In this document: in pieces, positions 52,394-61,859 of the stretch | Numbering within the stretch: the stretch's first letter is position 1 | How the letters are laid out: every line of letters starts with the position of its first letter | Origin: Sphingobium limneticum | GTDB lineage: Bacteria; Pseudomonadota; Alphaproteobacteria; Sphingomonadales; Sphingomonadaceae | Length of the DNA stretch: 64,000 nt | NCBI RefSeq assembly: GCF_008710155.1 | Contig: NZ_VYPZ01000001.1 | Span: 62,001-126,000 of the forward strand | Direction of reading: 5' to 3' | Notes under the pieces: model-generated | What the model was told of the DNA's origin: nothing | The model's database searches: none | The model's input: the letters and a program-made list of their open reading frames with translations, nothing else | Program-made: the position numbers and the translations under genes

Positions 52394-55369
52394 TCAGAAG
52401 CGATAGCCGACGCGGAATTGAATACGGCGCGGTAGGGTCATCAGATTGGCTGCATAACGGCCATCGGCCGGGTCCAGCGGATCGATGATCTGCCCTGTCG
52501 CAGGATTGATGCTGTTGTTGAAGAAGCCGTCGAACCCGCTGAAATTCTTGTTGTTGAAGACGTTGAGCACATCGACGGCGAAATTGACTTGGTCGTTTTT
52601 GCCGAAGAGGGGGAAGGTCTTCGCCAGCGTCATGTTCACTTCGCAGAAGGCGAAGACGCCCTTGATGCAATTCTTCTTGGGATAGCGGGCGGTGAAATCA
52701 TTCAGGCCGGAAGATGCGCCGTTCGTTCCGTCGGTAACGGCATAGGCTTCACCCGAACCCAGGGTGGTCAGGGTCGAGAATTGGAAGCCGAGCGGTAGAT
52801 CGACGATGCCCGATAGCACCAGGCGATGACGTTCGTCGCCCGGCGAAGCGCGCCAGCCATAGGAATCCGGTGTCGGCGCATCCAGGCTGAACAGGTCGCC
52901 GCCATTCTTCTCCGACTTGCTGAGCGTGTAGGCGACGTTCAGCCCCCATCCCGACTGTTTGGTGTAATTTTTGTCGAGCGTGAAATAGAGCGCCTTGTAG
53001 CGGGTATCGAGCCCGTCATAGCCGATCAGCACGTTGGAATAGCCCGCCGCGCGGACTGCGGCGAGGGACGTCGCATCGCAGCAGCTGCCGAAACCGCCCC
53101 CGTTTCGGGTCGCAAACAGGTTGGTATAGCCGTTTCGCCCGCGCTGATAGGAAGCGGTGAGCGAGGTTTCGAAAATGCCGATGCGCTGGCGCACGCCGAG
53201 CGAGAACTGGTCATTGACCGGTGGCTTGGCGTTGTTCTTGACGGCGAACAGTTCGGGCAGGCCAACATCCGGATTGGCATTGACCAGGGCGAGCAGCCCG
53301 TCACGGGTCAGGTATGACGAATTCCATGCAACCGTAGGCTGGCCGTCGCGCGGCAGGCCGTCGGCCGAGAAACGGAACAGTCCGATCGGGTTGATCGTAC
53401 GCGACAGTTCATCGACCGTATTGTTGAAATTGTTGCGGTCATAATAGCGGCCGGCGCCACCGAAGACGACGGTGCTGCGATCCCCCTTCACATCCCAGGA
53501 GAAGCCCAGGCGCGGCGCAAAGGCGCCCTTGAACGGGCTGCGGTCATTGCCATCGCTGATATAGTCTTCGGCGTTGAAATAGGATGTCGTCGGCAATGCG
53601 CGCAATGCCGCCGCGGCGGCGGCGGGCGTGCGATATTTATTGTTGAACCCGTTGCTTTCATGATCCCAGCGCAGGCCAAGGTTTAGCTGCAATCGCTCGG
53701 TAACGTCCCAGTCATCCTGGATGTAGAAACCCAGTTGCGTGTTCGACGACTGGATCAGGCCCGAACCAAGGCCGAGGCGCGCTTCGGCCGGGAAGGCGAA
53801 GTTCAGATTATTATTGGGTTCGCGGCGGAAATAATAGCGGGGCTGGATATAGGCCTGATTGTCGAAACTGATATCGGTAAATTCGACACGCGCACCGAAC
53901 TTGATCGCGTGGCCGCTGAAACCGGTGTAAGTCAGGTCGTTACGGAAATTATAGCTCTGCTGCACTTCGCGCCGCGTCGAATCCTTGCCGCCGAACAGGA
54001 TCACGCCCTGATAGTCATAGGCGGGCAAGCCGGGATTGATCGCGACCGGGTTGAATGTGTAATTCAGATAGTTGGCGCTGAATTCGTTGACCACGCTGTC
54101 GTCGTCATATGTCCATTTGAACTGATAGGTGTCGACCACATTGATCTTGTTTTCGGCATATTCGTAGGAAACATTGTCGCGGAATCCCTGTACGTCGGTT
54201 TCTTCACGACGACTGTAGGACAGGTCGAACGTCTGATTTTCGTTCGGCGTCAACGTCAGCTTGCCGAAATAGAAATCGCTTCGGAACGGGCTGACGAACG
54301 CGCCTTCGAAATCGGAAATCCGGCGTCCGGAAAATTGTTCGAATTCGTTGATCGCCTCGGGTGAACCGTTCGACTTCACATTGAAGGCGCGATCCTGATC
54401 ATTGCCTTCATAGGCCATGAAGAAGAACAGCTTGTCCTTGATGATGGGACCGCCCAACGACGCACCATATTGCTTGCGCTCGAATGCGGGCTTGGCGTTG
54501 CCGTCGCGCTTGTCGAGATAGCTTTTTTGCGTCAGCGATCGGTCGGTATATTGGCCGAATATCTCGCCATGAAATTCATTGGTGCCCGATTTGGTGATGG
54601 CTGTGATCACTGCTGCGCCGGCCTGCTCATATTCGGCCTTGTAATTCTGCGTGATGACACGGAATTCCTGGACGGCGAGCTGGCCGAAGGGATTGCCGCG
54701 GCTGTTCTGCTGACCCGCCACGCCGCCTTCGCGCAGCTTGTTCTTCAGGCTGACGCCGTCGATGAAGACATTGACCTGGCTGGCGGGGGAGGCGCCCGAC
54801 GAAAAGCCTTTATCGGTTTCGGAATCCTTATAGCGGACGCCCGGCGCCAGCGCCGCGAAACTCAGGAAGTTGCGATCGGTCTGCGGCAGAACGCGGATCT
54901 GCTCCTGGCTGATATTGGTCGCGATTTCGCTGGTCCGCGTCTCGCGCAGGCGGCTGCCGGTGACGACGATCTGGCTGCCGGCGCCATCGTCGGGCGTGGC
55001 GTCTGCCGTGTCGGTCGCAGGCGTACCCAACCGGGCGTCGACCGTGGCGGCCTGGCCCACGCCGACCGCGATATCCTGTTCGAACGTGCCTTTGTCGGAA
55101 CCGGTTACAGCGATGCGATATGTGCCGGCGCGCACGCCGTTCAGAATGTACGTGCCGTTGGCGCCGCTGGTCGCGGTCTGGGCACGGCTGGTTCCGGTGC
55201 TGCTCAGCGTCACGGTCGCGCCGGGCACGGGCGCACCGGCGGAGTCCGTCACCCGGCCACGGATGGAGGCTACCGTCGTCTGCGCGCTGGCTGGCGCGGT
55301 CATCACGACGACGCTGCTGAGCGCGGTGGCGCTGGCAAGCAAGAGGCGGATCGCGTTCGTCTTTGTCAT
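52394..55369 (-). CDS. Oar-like TonB-dependent receptor with N-terminal carboxypeptidase-regulatory domain
   Basis: A 991-residue receptor. Signal peptide to about residue 29 (ALSSVVVMTAPASAQ), then a CarboxypepD_reg domain (VASIRGRVTDSAGAPVPGAT to about residue 120), the plug from IVVTGSRLRETRTSEIATNI, and a large barrel ending RIQFRVGYRF. This is the Oar/SusC-like class common in carbohydrate loci. Its ATG overlaps the LacI stop (ATGA). Between a sugar-type regulator and a glucanase it most likely imports oligosaccharides released outside the cell. Confidence 0.92.
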   Translation of the reverse strand: MTKTNAIRLLLASATALSSVVVMTAPASAQTTVASIRGRVTDSAGAPVPGATVTLSSTGTSRAQTATSGANGTYILNGVRAGTYRIAVTGSDKGTFEQDIAVGVGQAATVDARLGTPATDTADATPDDGAGSQIVVTGSRLRETRTSEIATNISQEQIRVLPQTDRNFLSFAALAPGVRYKDSETDKGFSSGASPASQVNVFIDGVSLKNKLREGGVAGQQNSRGNPFGQLAVQEFRVITQNYKAEYEQAGAAVITAITKSGTNEFHGEIFGQYTDRSLTQKSYLDKRDGNAKPAFERKQYGASLGGPIIKDKLFFFMAYEGNDQDRAFNVKSNGSPEAINEFEQFSGRRISDFEGAFVSPFRSDFYFGKLTLTPNENQTFDLSYSRREETDVQGFRDNVSYEYAENKINVVDTYQFKWTYDDDSVVNEFSANYLNYTFNPVAINPGLPAYDYQGVILFGGKDSTRREVQQSYNFRNDLTYTGFSGHAIKFGARVEFTDISFDNQAYIQPRYYFRREPNNNLNFAFPAEARLGLGSGLIQSSNTQLGFYIQDDWDVTERLQLNLGLRWDHESNGFNNKYRTPAAAAAALRALPTTSYFNAEDYISDGNDRSPFKGAFAPRLGFSWDVKGDRSTVVFGGAGRYYDRNNFNNTVDELSRTINPIGLFRFSADGLPRDGQPTVAWNSSYLTRDGLLALVNANPDVGLPELFAVKNNAKPPVNDQFSLGVRQRIGIFETSLTASYQRGRNGYTNLFATRNGGGFGSCCDATSLAAVRAAGYSNVLIGYDGLDTRYKALYFTLDKNYTKQSGWGLNVAYTLSKSEKNGGDLFSLDAPTPDSYGWRASPGDERHRLVLSGIVDLPLGFQFSTLTTLGSGEAYAVTDGTNGASSGLNDFTARYPKKNCIKGVFAFCEVNMTLAKTFPLFGKNDQVNFAVDVLNVFNNKNFSGFDGFFNNSINPATGQIIDPLDPADGRYAANLMTLPRRIQFRVGYRF

Positions 55370-56424
55370 GGCATCTGTTCCCCTGTCTTATCCCCGTTCC
55401 CTTCGGGGCGGTCGTTACGCTGTTGTTTGTTCGTGCTGTTGCGAACAATGAGGCTGGGATGTCTAAGTTCCGTCTGCGGAACGTTTTCTCCGTCGATCAC
55501 CGCAGAAAGGCGGTTAACCGCACGCGCACCAAGGTCGGCGATATCGACCGCCATGGTGGTCAGGCCGGGGCTGATGAGGCGCGCCAGCGGAATATTGTCG
55601 AAGCCTGCAACGGCAATCTGCCCCGGAACATCGATGCCCATGTCACGCAGCGCAACCAGCGCGCCGATCGCCATCATGTCGTTGGCGGCGAAGATCGCAT
55701 CGACATCCGTTCGCTGCATCTGCAGGTGCCGAACCGCGAGATGGCCGGATTCCTCATCGAAATTACCGGGCAGAATGACGGGATCCAAACCAGCCGAGAT
55801 CATCGCCTCGCTATAGCCGCGCGCACGCTCGGCAGCCTCGATATTGCCCTGCGACCCGGCGATATGGACGATGGCACGGCGGCCCGTCGCTACCAGATGC
55901 TCGACCATGGTCCGTGCGCCAGCGGCATTGTCGATCCGCAGTTCGGGGCGACCCTGCCGATTTTCGGGGCCATTGAGCAAAATGGCAGGGATGCTGGCGG
56001 GCAGGTGCGCGAACAATAGATCGGGGTCGATATGCGGCGCCATGACGATCAGCCCGTCGACCCGCCCGCGCATGTTGCGCAGCGCCTCGATCCCGTCGCC
56101 CAGCCCCATGTGCATGTTCGACAGCAGCAGGTGGCGCCCCCGCATCGCAGCCTCCCGCTCCATGCCGCGCAATATTTCGGAGAAGAACTCGCCATGCAGA
56201 TCGGGCAGCACCACGCCGATGACGCCGGTGCGCGCCAGGCTGAGGTTGCGGGCGCCGGCATGGGGGACATAGTTCAGCTTGCGGGCCGCCGCCTCGACTC
56301 GCGCCTTCAATTCCGGGCGCACGTTGGGCAGCCGGTTGAACACGCGCGACACGGACGCAACCGAAGCGCCGGCTTCGCGCGCCACGTCTCTGATCGTTGC
56401 CTGTGCGAAGGCCTTGTCGTTCAT
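55366..56424 (-). CDS. LacI-family transcriptional regulator
   Basis: A 352-residue regulator. Helix-turn-helix and hinge occupy residues about 9-65 (TIRDVAREAGASVASVSRVF, then KLNYVPHAGARNLS), followed by a periplasmic-binding-protein-like sugar domain (TGVIGVVLPDLHGEFFSEIL, VDAIFAANDMMAIGALVALR, QIAVAGFDNIPLARLISPGL). It is first in its operon and divergent from the GH3 gene. A perfect LacI-type operator lies 50 bases upstream of its start, so autoregulation and joint control of both operons are likely, with a sugar of the pathway as inducer. Confidence 0.94.
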   Translation of the reverse strand: MNDKAFAQATIRDVAREAGASVASVSRVFNRLPNVRPELKARVEAAARKLNYVPHAGARNLSLARTGVIGVVLPDLHGEFFSEILRGMEREAAMRGRHLLLSNMHMGLGDGIEALRNMRGRVDGLIVMAPHIDPDLLFAHLPASIPAILLNGPENRQGRPELRIDNAAGARTMVEHLVATGRRAIVHIAGSQGNIEAAERARGYSEAMISAGLDPVILPGNFDEESGHLAVRHLQMQRTDVDAIFAANDMMAIGALVALRDMGIDVPGQIAVAGFDNIPLARLISPGLTTMAVDIADLGARAVNRLSAVIDGENVPQTELRHPSLIVRNSTNKQQRNDRPEGNGDKTGEQMP

Positions 56425-56473
56425 CCTCTGCCCTTGTCCGTCGCTTTTTTGCCGGCATGGCTTGCCGATCCAT

Positions 56474-56491
56474 CTTGTAACCGGTTACAAG
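56474..56491. promoter_or_regulatory. Perfect 18-bp LacI-type operator
   Basis: CTTGTAACCGGTTACAAG is a perfect palindrome with the central CG typical of LacI/GalR operators. It lies 50 bases from the lacI start and 80 bases from the GH3 start, where it can block both divergent promoters. Confidence 0.8.
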
Positions 56492-56570
56492 AAACCAAAG
56501 GACACTGCAATAGTTTGGCGAACGGTGCAGCATGACATCGGCTACGCCTCGAAAAAATTAGGAGAAAGAC

Positions 56571-58868
56571 ATGCAGCCCCGCTCCTCCGTTTCGCGTCGT
56601 GCGATCATCCTTGGCGCCGGTGCGGTGGCGGCCTGGGCATCCTCGCCGGCCCGCGCGCTGCTGGCGCAGGCGGGCGATGGCGGCACGGCATCGGCAGATC
56701 TGGACGCGCTGATCGCGAAGATGACGGTCGAGGAAAAAGCGGGGCAGGTCACATTGATGGCGGCGGCCTGGGCCGGTGGCGCGGCCAATGCGCTCAATCC
56801 GACATCGCCCTCCAAATCCAGTTTCCAGCAGCAATTGGCAGATGTGCGCCGTGGGCGGGTCGGCGGCGTTTTCAACGGCAACGGCGCGGAAATGGCGCGC
56901 CAGATGCAACTGGTGGCAACCGGGAAATCCCGCCTGAAAATCCCGCTCATCTTCGCGGCCGATGTCATTCACGGTTTCCGTACCGTCTTCCCCATGCCGC
57001 TGGCCGAAGCGGGCAGTTTCGATCCCGCGCTCGCCGAACAGACCGCGCGCATCGCCGCGGTCGAGGCGACGGCGGCCGGTATCGACTGGAATTTCGCGCC
57101 GATGGTGGACATCGCCCGCGACCAGCGCTGGGGCCGGGGGATAGAAGGCGCGGGCGAGGATGTGTTGCTTGGCCGAATCATGGCCGATGCGCGGGTGCGC
57201 GGTTTTCAGGGGCGTTCCGGCCTGACGGCGGATGACGCCATGGCCGCCTGCGCCAAGCATTTCGCGGCCTATGGGGCGGCCGAAGGCGGGCTTGATTATA
57301 ATAGTGTGGACGTGTCGGAACGGACGCTGCGCGAAATCTATTTCCCGTCGTTCCAGGCCGCGCTGGATGCGCAGGCGGCAACGGTCATGGCGTCCTTCAA
57401 CGAATTGTCCGGCGTGCCGGCAACCGCCAATCACTGGCTGTTGACCGATATATTGCGACGGCAGTGGAAGTTCGACGGTCTGGTCGTGTCCGACTATACT
57501 GGCGATTTCGAACTGATCGACCATGGCTTTGCCGCCGATGAGCGGGAGGCGGCGAAACTCGCTTTCCTCGCAGGGGTCGACATGTCGATGCAGTCGGGCT
57601 TCTACATTCGTCATTTGCCCGATCTGGTGAAGGCCGGGGACGTGCCGGTGGCGCGGCTCGACGAAGCGGTCCGCCGCGTCCTCGCGCTCAAGGCCAAACT
57701 TGGCCTGTTCGACGACCCCTTCCGCCGGATCGATCCCAAGCGGGAGAAGCAGAGGGTCCGCACGCCCCAACATCTGGAGGTTGCGCGCGACGCGGCCCGA
57801 CGGTCGATCGTGCTGCTCAAAAATGAGAAGGATCTGTTGCCGCTGCCGCGATCGGGCAAGCGGATCGCGTTGATCGGCCCCTTCGTACAGGGACAGCGCG
57901 AACTGATCGGGCCGTGGAACGTCTATGGTACGGACGCCGATGCCGTCGACCTGTTGAGCGGGATGCGCGCGGTGGCCAGCGATCCGCAATCCATCGTGGC
58001 GGTCGACGGGTCGGGCATAGAAAAGCCGATCGCCGGCGGCATAGAGGCGGCCGTGTCGGCCGCGCACAATGCCGACATCGTCATACTCGCGATCGGCGAA
58101 AGCCAGAAAATGTCGGGCGAGGCACAATCCCGCACCGACATCACCATTCCTGTGGCCCAGATGGCGCTGGCCGAAGCGGTAGCGCAGACCGGCAAACCGA
58201 TCGTCGTGCTGCTGCGTCACGGCCGCGCGCTGGCGCTGCATGGCGCGGTGAAGGAGGCGCCTGCCATATTGGCGACCTGGTTCCTGGGATCCATGTCCGG
58301 CATGGCCATCGCGGATATCCTGTTCGGCGTGGCCAGCCCCTCGGCCCGGCTGCCCTGCTCCTTTCCCTATGAGAGCGGGCAGGAGCCGCTTTATTATGCG
58401 CACAAAAATACCGGCCGCCCCAACCCGCCCGGCCCGCGCCAGGACTATAAGACCCATTATCGCGAGGCGCCCAACGCCGCTCTCTATCCCTTCGGCCACG
58501 GCCTGACCTATGGGGAGATCGTCTACACGAAACTCGACATGGGCACTGGTCGCTTGACGGCAGGCGGCGAACTGACGGTGGTGGCCAGTATACGCAACAG
58601 CGGCCGGCAGGCGGCGATCGAGGTCGCCCAACTCTATGTGCAGGATATCACGGCCAGCATCACCCGACCGGTGCGCGAGTTGAAGGCATTTCAACGCATC
58701 ACGCTGAAGCCCGGCGAAACGCAGCAGGTTCGCTTCACGCTAAAGCGCGACGATCTGACCTTTCTGGGACAGGATATGCAGCCGACCGTCGAGCCGGGCA
58801 AATTCCGCCTGTGGGTCGCGCCCTCCGCTCAGGCGGAAGGAGTCTCGGACATGTTCGTGCTGGCCTGA
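56571..58868 (+). CDS. bglX: GH3 beta-glucosidase (BglX-like), exported by Tat
   Basis: A 765-residue glycoside hydrolase family 3 enzyme releasing glucose from beta-glucosides in the periplasm. A twin-arginine signal (SVSRRAIILGAGAVAAWASS) ends near residue 33. The catalytic barrel has KHFAAYGAAEGGLDYNSVDV and the nucleophile Asp308 in VVSDYTG. The second alpha/beta domain (IVLLKNEKDLLPLPRSGKRI) and C-terminal fibronectin-III-like domain (YPFGHGLTYGEI onwards) are complete. SD AGGAGAAAG. With the GH144-type enzyme it should finish glucan breakdown. Its 3' end overlaps the convergent transporter gene by 40 bases. Confidence 0.93.
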   Translation: MQPRSSVSRRAIILGAGAVAAWASSPARALLAQAGDGGTASADLDALIAKMTVEEKAGQVTLMAAAWAGGAANALNPTSPSKSSFQQQLADVRRGRVGGVFNGNGAEMARQMQLVATGKSRLKIPLIFAADVIHGFRTVFPMPLAEAGSFDPALAEQTARIAAVEATAAGIDWNFAPMVDIARDQRWGRGIEGAGEDVLLGRIMADARVRGFQGRSGLTADDAMAACAKHFAAYGAAEGGLDYNSVDVSERTLREIYFPSFQAALDAQAATVMASFNELSGVPATANHWLLTDILRRQWKFDGLVVSDYTGDFELIDHGFAADEREAAKLAFLAGVDMSMQSGFYIRHLPDLVKAGDVPVARLDEAVRRVLALKAKLGLFDDPFRRIDPKREKQRVRTPQHLEVARDAARRSIVLLKNEKDLLPLPRSGKRIALIGPFVQGQRELIGPWNVYGTDADAVDLLSGMRAVASDPQSIVAVDGSGIEKPIAGGIEAAVSAAHNADIVILAIGESQKMSGEAQSRTDITIPVAQMALAEAVAQTGKPIVVLLRHGRALALHGAVKEAPAILATWFLGSMSGMAIADILFGVASPSARLPCSFPYESGQEPLYYAHKNTGRPNPPGPRQDYKTHYREAPNAALYPFGHGLTYGEIVYTKLDMGTGRLTAGGELTVVASIRNSGRQAAIEVAQLYVQDITASITRPVRELKAFQRITLKPGETQQVRFTLKRDDLTFLGQDMQPTVEPGKFRLWVAPSAQAEGVSDMFVLA

Positions 58869-60154
58869 CCGAGACGCGGACTGCATGCCATGATCGCCGC
58901 GCCCATCGCCATGGCGGCCAGCGGCCCGGCGATCATCAGCCAATATATGGCTGCGCGCGCCGTGGCATCGGGCGTCCCGCCCGCATAACCCCAATGGGCA
59001 TAGGCCAGCCCCAGCAGCAGTGCGGCCAGGCCCAGCCCCATTTTCTGCACCAGCATGAACAGGCTGAAGGCGGTAGCTTCCACGCGAAAGCCGCTGACCC
59101 GTTCGCCATAGTCCACGGCCATCGGCAGCATCGCCCAGGCGGCCAGATGAAATCCGCTCATCGCCACCTGCACGACGGCCATGACGATGATCGAAAGAAC
59201 GACGCCCGGCACGGTGGGCCAGAGGGCGACGCTGGCAAGAGCCAGCATCCCGCCACCCGCTGCCATCAGCCAACCGGCGCGCGCCCCGATCAACATCGCC
59301 ACCGCCGTCCACAGCGGCACCGCCACGGCCCCGGTCACACCCATGACGGCCAGCGCCTGTTTTCCGGCCACCGGCGCCGACAATATATAGGTGAAATAAT
59401 AAAGGACGGAATGGCCGATGATCGCCCCGGCCATGGTGACGCACAGGGTCGCCGCACCGAGCATCAGATAGGCGCGGTTATGGGACAGGGCGCGCAAATC
59501 CCGGCGAACGGTCCGTGCGGCGGCCTGCGACCGATCGACCGGTAGCTGTTCGGGCACGCGCCACACCACGGCCGCCAGAACGCAGGTCGCCACCAGCCCC
59601 AGCAGCAGCGCCGTCCCGCTATAGCCCTCGCCTTGCTCCGGCATGGCAAAGGCAACCGTAACGGCGCCCAACGCCCCGAACGTCATGCGCGATCCCGACA
59701 TCAGCGTCCGATCCGTCGCATGGCGGCTGACCCGCGTGGACCAGGCCGCATAGGGAAGATTGACCAGCGCATAGACGATACGGAACGCCAGATGCACCGT
59801 CAGCACCAGCGCGAAAAGACTATCGCCAGGCAGTGCCGGCTGCACGAATAACAGCATGAACAGCACGGCCAGCGGCGCCGCGCCCCACGCCACGATCTGC
59901 CGGTACCGCATGCGCCAGCGATCCGCCGCCAGCCCGATGCCCAGATCCGCCAACCCGTCGGCAAAGGCGCCCGCCACCATGATGATCCCCGCCTTGTCGG
60001 GCGTCAGGCCCAACCGGTCGGTGTAGAAAAAGAGCAGATAGAGGCTGACCGTTTGCCAATAGAGATTGAACGCATAGTCGCCCGCGCCAAAGCCGATGGC
60101 CCGGACCGGTCGAGCCGCTTGGGCGCGCGGCGGGAGGGGGACGGGATCGGCCAT
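58829..60154 (-). CDS. GPH-family sugar/cation symporter (MFS, MelB-like)
   Basis: A 441-residue inner-membrane transporter with about 12 helices. The start resembles GPH (glycoside-pentoside-hexuronide) symporters: GAGDYAFNLYWQTVSLYLLF followed by FYTDRLGL and ADGLADLGIGLAADR, with the family loop ALVNLPYAAWSTRVSRHATD after helix 4 and MAVDYGERVSGFRVEATAFS later. The ATG at 60154 gives the usual N-terminus. Position beside a GH3 glucosidase implies uptake of glucose or a disaccharide. It overlaps the GH3 gene tail to tail by 40 bases and lies 47 bases downstream of the beta-helix gene. Confidence 0.88.
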   Translation of the reverse strand: MADPVPLPPRAQAARPVRAIGFGAGDYAFNLYWQTVSLYLLFFYTDRLGLTPDKAGIIMVAGAFADGLADLGIGLAADRWRMRYRQIVAWGAAPLAVLFMLLFVQPALPGDSLFALVLTVHLAFRIVYALVNLPYAAWSTRVSRHATDRTLMSGSRMTFGALGAVTVAFAMPEQGEGYSGTALLLGLVATCVLAAVVWRVPEQLPVDRSQAAARTVRRDLRALSHNRAYLMLGAATLCVTMAGAIIGHSVLYYFTYILSAPVAGKQALAVMGVTGAVAVPLWTAVAMLIGARAGWLMAAGGGMLALASVALWPTVPGVVLSIIVMAVVQVAMSGFHLAAWAMLPMAVDYGERVSGFRVEATAFSLFMLVQKMGLGLAALLLGLAYAHWGYAGGTPDATARAAIYWLMIAGPLAAMAMGAAIMACSPRLGQASTNMSETPSA

Positions 60155-60201
60155 CCCCTCGGTAATAGGCTGCCGCACTCCCTTTGTCAGGACCGCCGTT
60201 T

Positions 60202-61743
60202 TCAGCGGCGCGCTTCGAAAATGGAAATGCGCCGCGATGCTTTCAATTCCACCGTCGATTGCAGTTCGCGCTGCAACATGGTCAGCATCCAGGCGCGATG
60301 ACGCGCCAGAAAGCCGGGGAAATCGTCCGGCTTGGCCGGGTTGAAGACGGGCACGGCCCAATCGGCATTTTGCTCGACATAGGGGATGACCGGCAGTTTC
60401 GCGCCATCATCGGGCAAATCGACATGGCGGCCCAGATAGCTGTTATCCTTGAAACGGATATATTCCACCGGCGTGAAGCCTGCCTGGATCAGATAATCGG
60501 GGCCGTTGCGCCCGATCTCGCTACCATAGCGGGCGGTACCGGCGACCTTGAAGATATTATCGGCAAAACGGACATCGCGTGCCCAGCCATCCCAGTTGGT
60601 CGCCACGACCATCTGCACATCCATGCCCTTGCCGACATGGACGACATTCTTTTCGACCAGCGCGTCTGACACGTTGCCCGACAGCTGGAAGATGCGGGTT
60701 CCGTCGTTGCGGCTGACATTATGGCGGGCGATCGTCCCGCGATTGCCCAGATTATCCTTCTCGTTCCGCTTGGGCGAACAGATAAGGAGGAAGCCGCCGG
60801 CATTGTCGTGACTATAATTGTACAGCAGCGTCGTCCGCCGCGAATTGAAATCGGAATCGAAACCCTGCCCGTCATAGCGGGTGCGGGTATAGGCGGCCTC
60901 GTTCAACTGGATCAAGCTGTTGTCCGTGCTCCATTGCCAGATGCCGGCGCTGTAACCGGGGGCACGGCTGCCGGCGTAGCGGACGATATTATGCTCGATC
61001 AGCGTGCCGTCGGTGCCACGCGGCACGATGCCGTCGCCGCCGACATCCTCGACATAATTGTCGCGAATGACGACCTCTTCGCTTGGAAACCAGTTGCTGA
61101 ACGTCACCCGGTCGCTGATGCCGGCAATGCCGGACCGATCGACGCGCCACACGATATTCCGTTCGATGATCAGATCGCGAAAGCGTGTCGCCAGTTTCTG
61201 CCCGGTCGCGCTGAACACGATGCCGCCATTATCCTTGCGCGCATTGGTGCCGCGCACGTCATGCACATACATGTCGGTGACACGGATACCCCGCGTGACG
61301 CCCCGATCCTGCGCGGATATCAGCACGCCATATCGTTGCGCGGGGGTGCTGGCGTCGTTGGTCACTTCCAGTCCGCTGATGGTGACATATTCCGCGTTGA
61401 CGACAGCGACACCATGAGGGGATATGCCACCCACATCGATGCGCGGGCGCGGGCCAATGCCGGTCGCGGCGACGGTGATCGGCGCATTGGCCTTGCCCGA
61501 TTTGCTTATGGTCAAGGGTTCCTTCCAGGCCGAACCCGCTGCCAGCAGCAATTGATCGCCCGGCTGCAAAGCTATATCTTTGATCCGCGACAAGGATTTC
61601 CATGATTGCGCATCCGACGTGCCGCTGAACCGATCGTCGCCCTTGACCGAATTGAAGTAATAGGTGGTGGCAAAGGCCGCAGATGGGGCGCCGACCGCGT
61701 ATAGACAGGCTGACAGGGCAAGAGCGCCCCAATATTTAACCAA
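60202..61743 (-). CDS. Secreted right-handed beta-helix protein (polysaccharide-lyase/epimerase fold)
   Basis: A 513-residue exported protein. Signal peptide MVKYWGALALSACLYAVGAP to AFA (about residue 25), then the DUF1565-like opening TYYFNSVKGDDRFSGTSDAQ and a series of PbH1 coils (ITISGLEVTN-like, DLIIERNIVWRVDRSGIAG, EVVIRDNYVEDVGGDGI, TLIEHNIVRYAGS, ALVEKNVVHVGKG). Such folds include pectate and alginate lyases and chondroitinase-B-like enzymes, but no catalytic set can be assigned by eye. It is directly upstream of the sugar symporter on the same strand, so it probably belongs to the same polysaccharide locus. Confidence 0.82.
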   Translation of the reverse strand: MVKYWGALALSACLYAVGAPSAAFATTYYFNSVKGDDRFSGTSDAQSWKSLSRIKDIALQPGDQLLLAAGSAWKEPLTISKSGKANAPITVAATGIGPRPRIDVGGISPHGVAVVNAEYVTISGLEVTNDASTPAQRYGVLISAQDRGVTRGIRVTDMYVHDVRGTNARKDNGGIVFSATGQKLATRFRDLIIERNIVWRVDRSGIAGISDRVTFSNWFPSEEVVIRDNYVEDVGGDGIVPRGTDGTLIEHNIVRYAGSRAPGYSAGIWQWSTDNSLIQLNEAAYTRTRYDGQGFDSDFNSRRTTLLYNYSHDNAGGFLLICSPKRNEKDNLGNRGTIARHNVSRNDGTRIFQLSGNVSDALVEKNVVHVGKGMDVQMVVATNWDGWARDVRFADNIFKVAGTARYGSEIGRNGPDYLIQAGFTPVEYIRFKDNSYLGRHVDLPDDGAKLPVIPYVEQNADWAVPVFNPAKPDDFPGFLARHRAWMLTMLQRELQSTVELKASRRISIFEARR

Positions 61744-61822
61744 GGTTCAGACCTTCACATTGCTGCATCATTCGATGCGGCTTTAGCGGCAAGTCGCTGA
61801 ACGGGAAGTGAAACATATAAAT

Positions 61823-61852
61823 GCCGGTCCCGGTCGATCGACCAGGACCGGC
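61823..61852 (-). terminator. Terminator-like palindrome after the amidohydrolase gene
   Basis: GCCGGTCC (61823-61830) and GGACCGGC (61845-61852) pair perfectly around GGTCGATCGACC, itself a palindrome, giving a nearly continuous hairpin. On the minus strand it follows the amidohydrolase stop by 7 bases and leads into ATTTATATGTTT. Confidence 0.65.
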
Positions 61853-61859
61853 GTTACGA

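Noticed and set aside
55098..55110. GGAACCGGTTACA inside the Oar-like receptor gene, resembling half of the LacI operator
   Set aside because: Only the core matches and the dyad is broken; it lies in coding sequence and can arise by chance.
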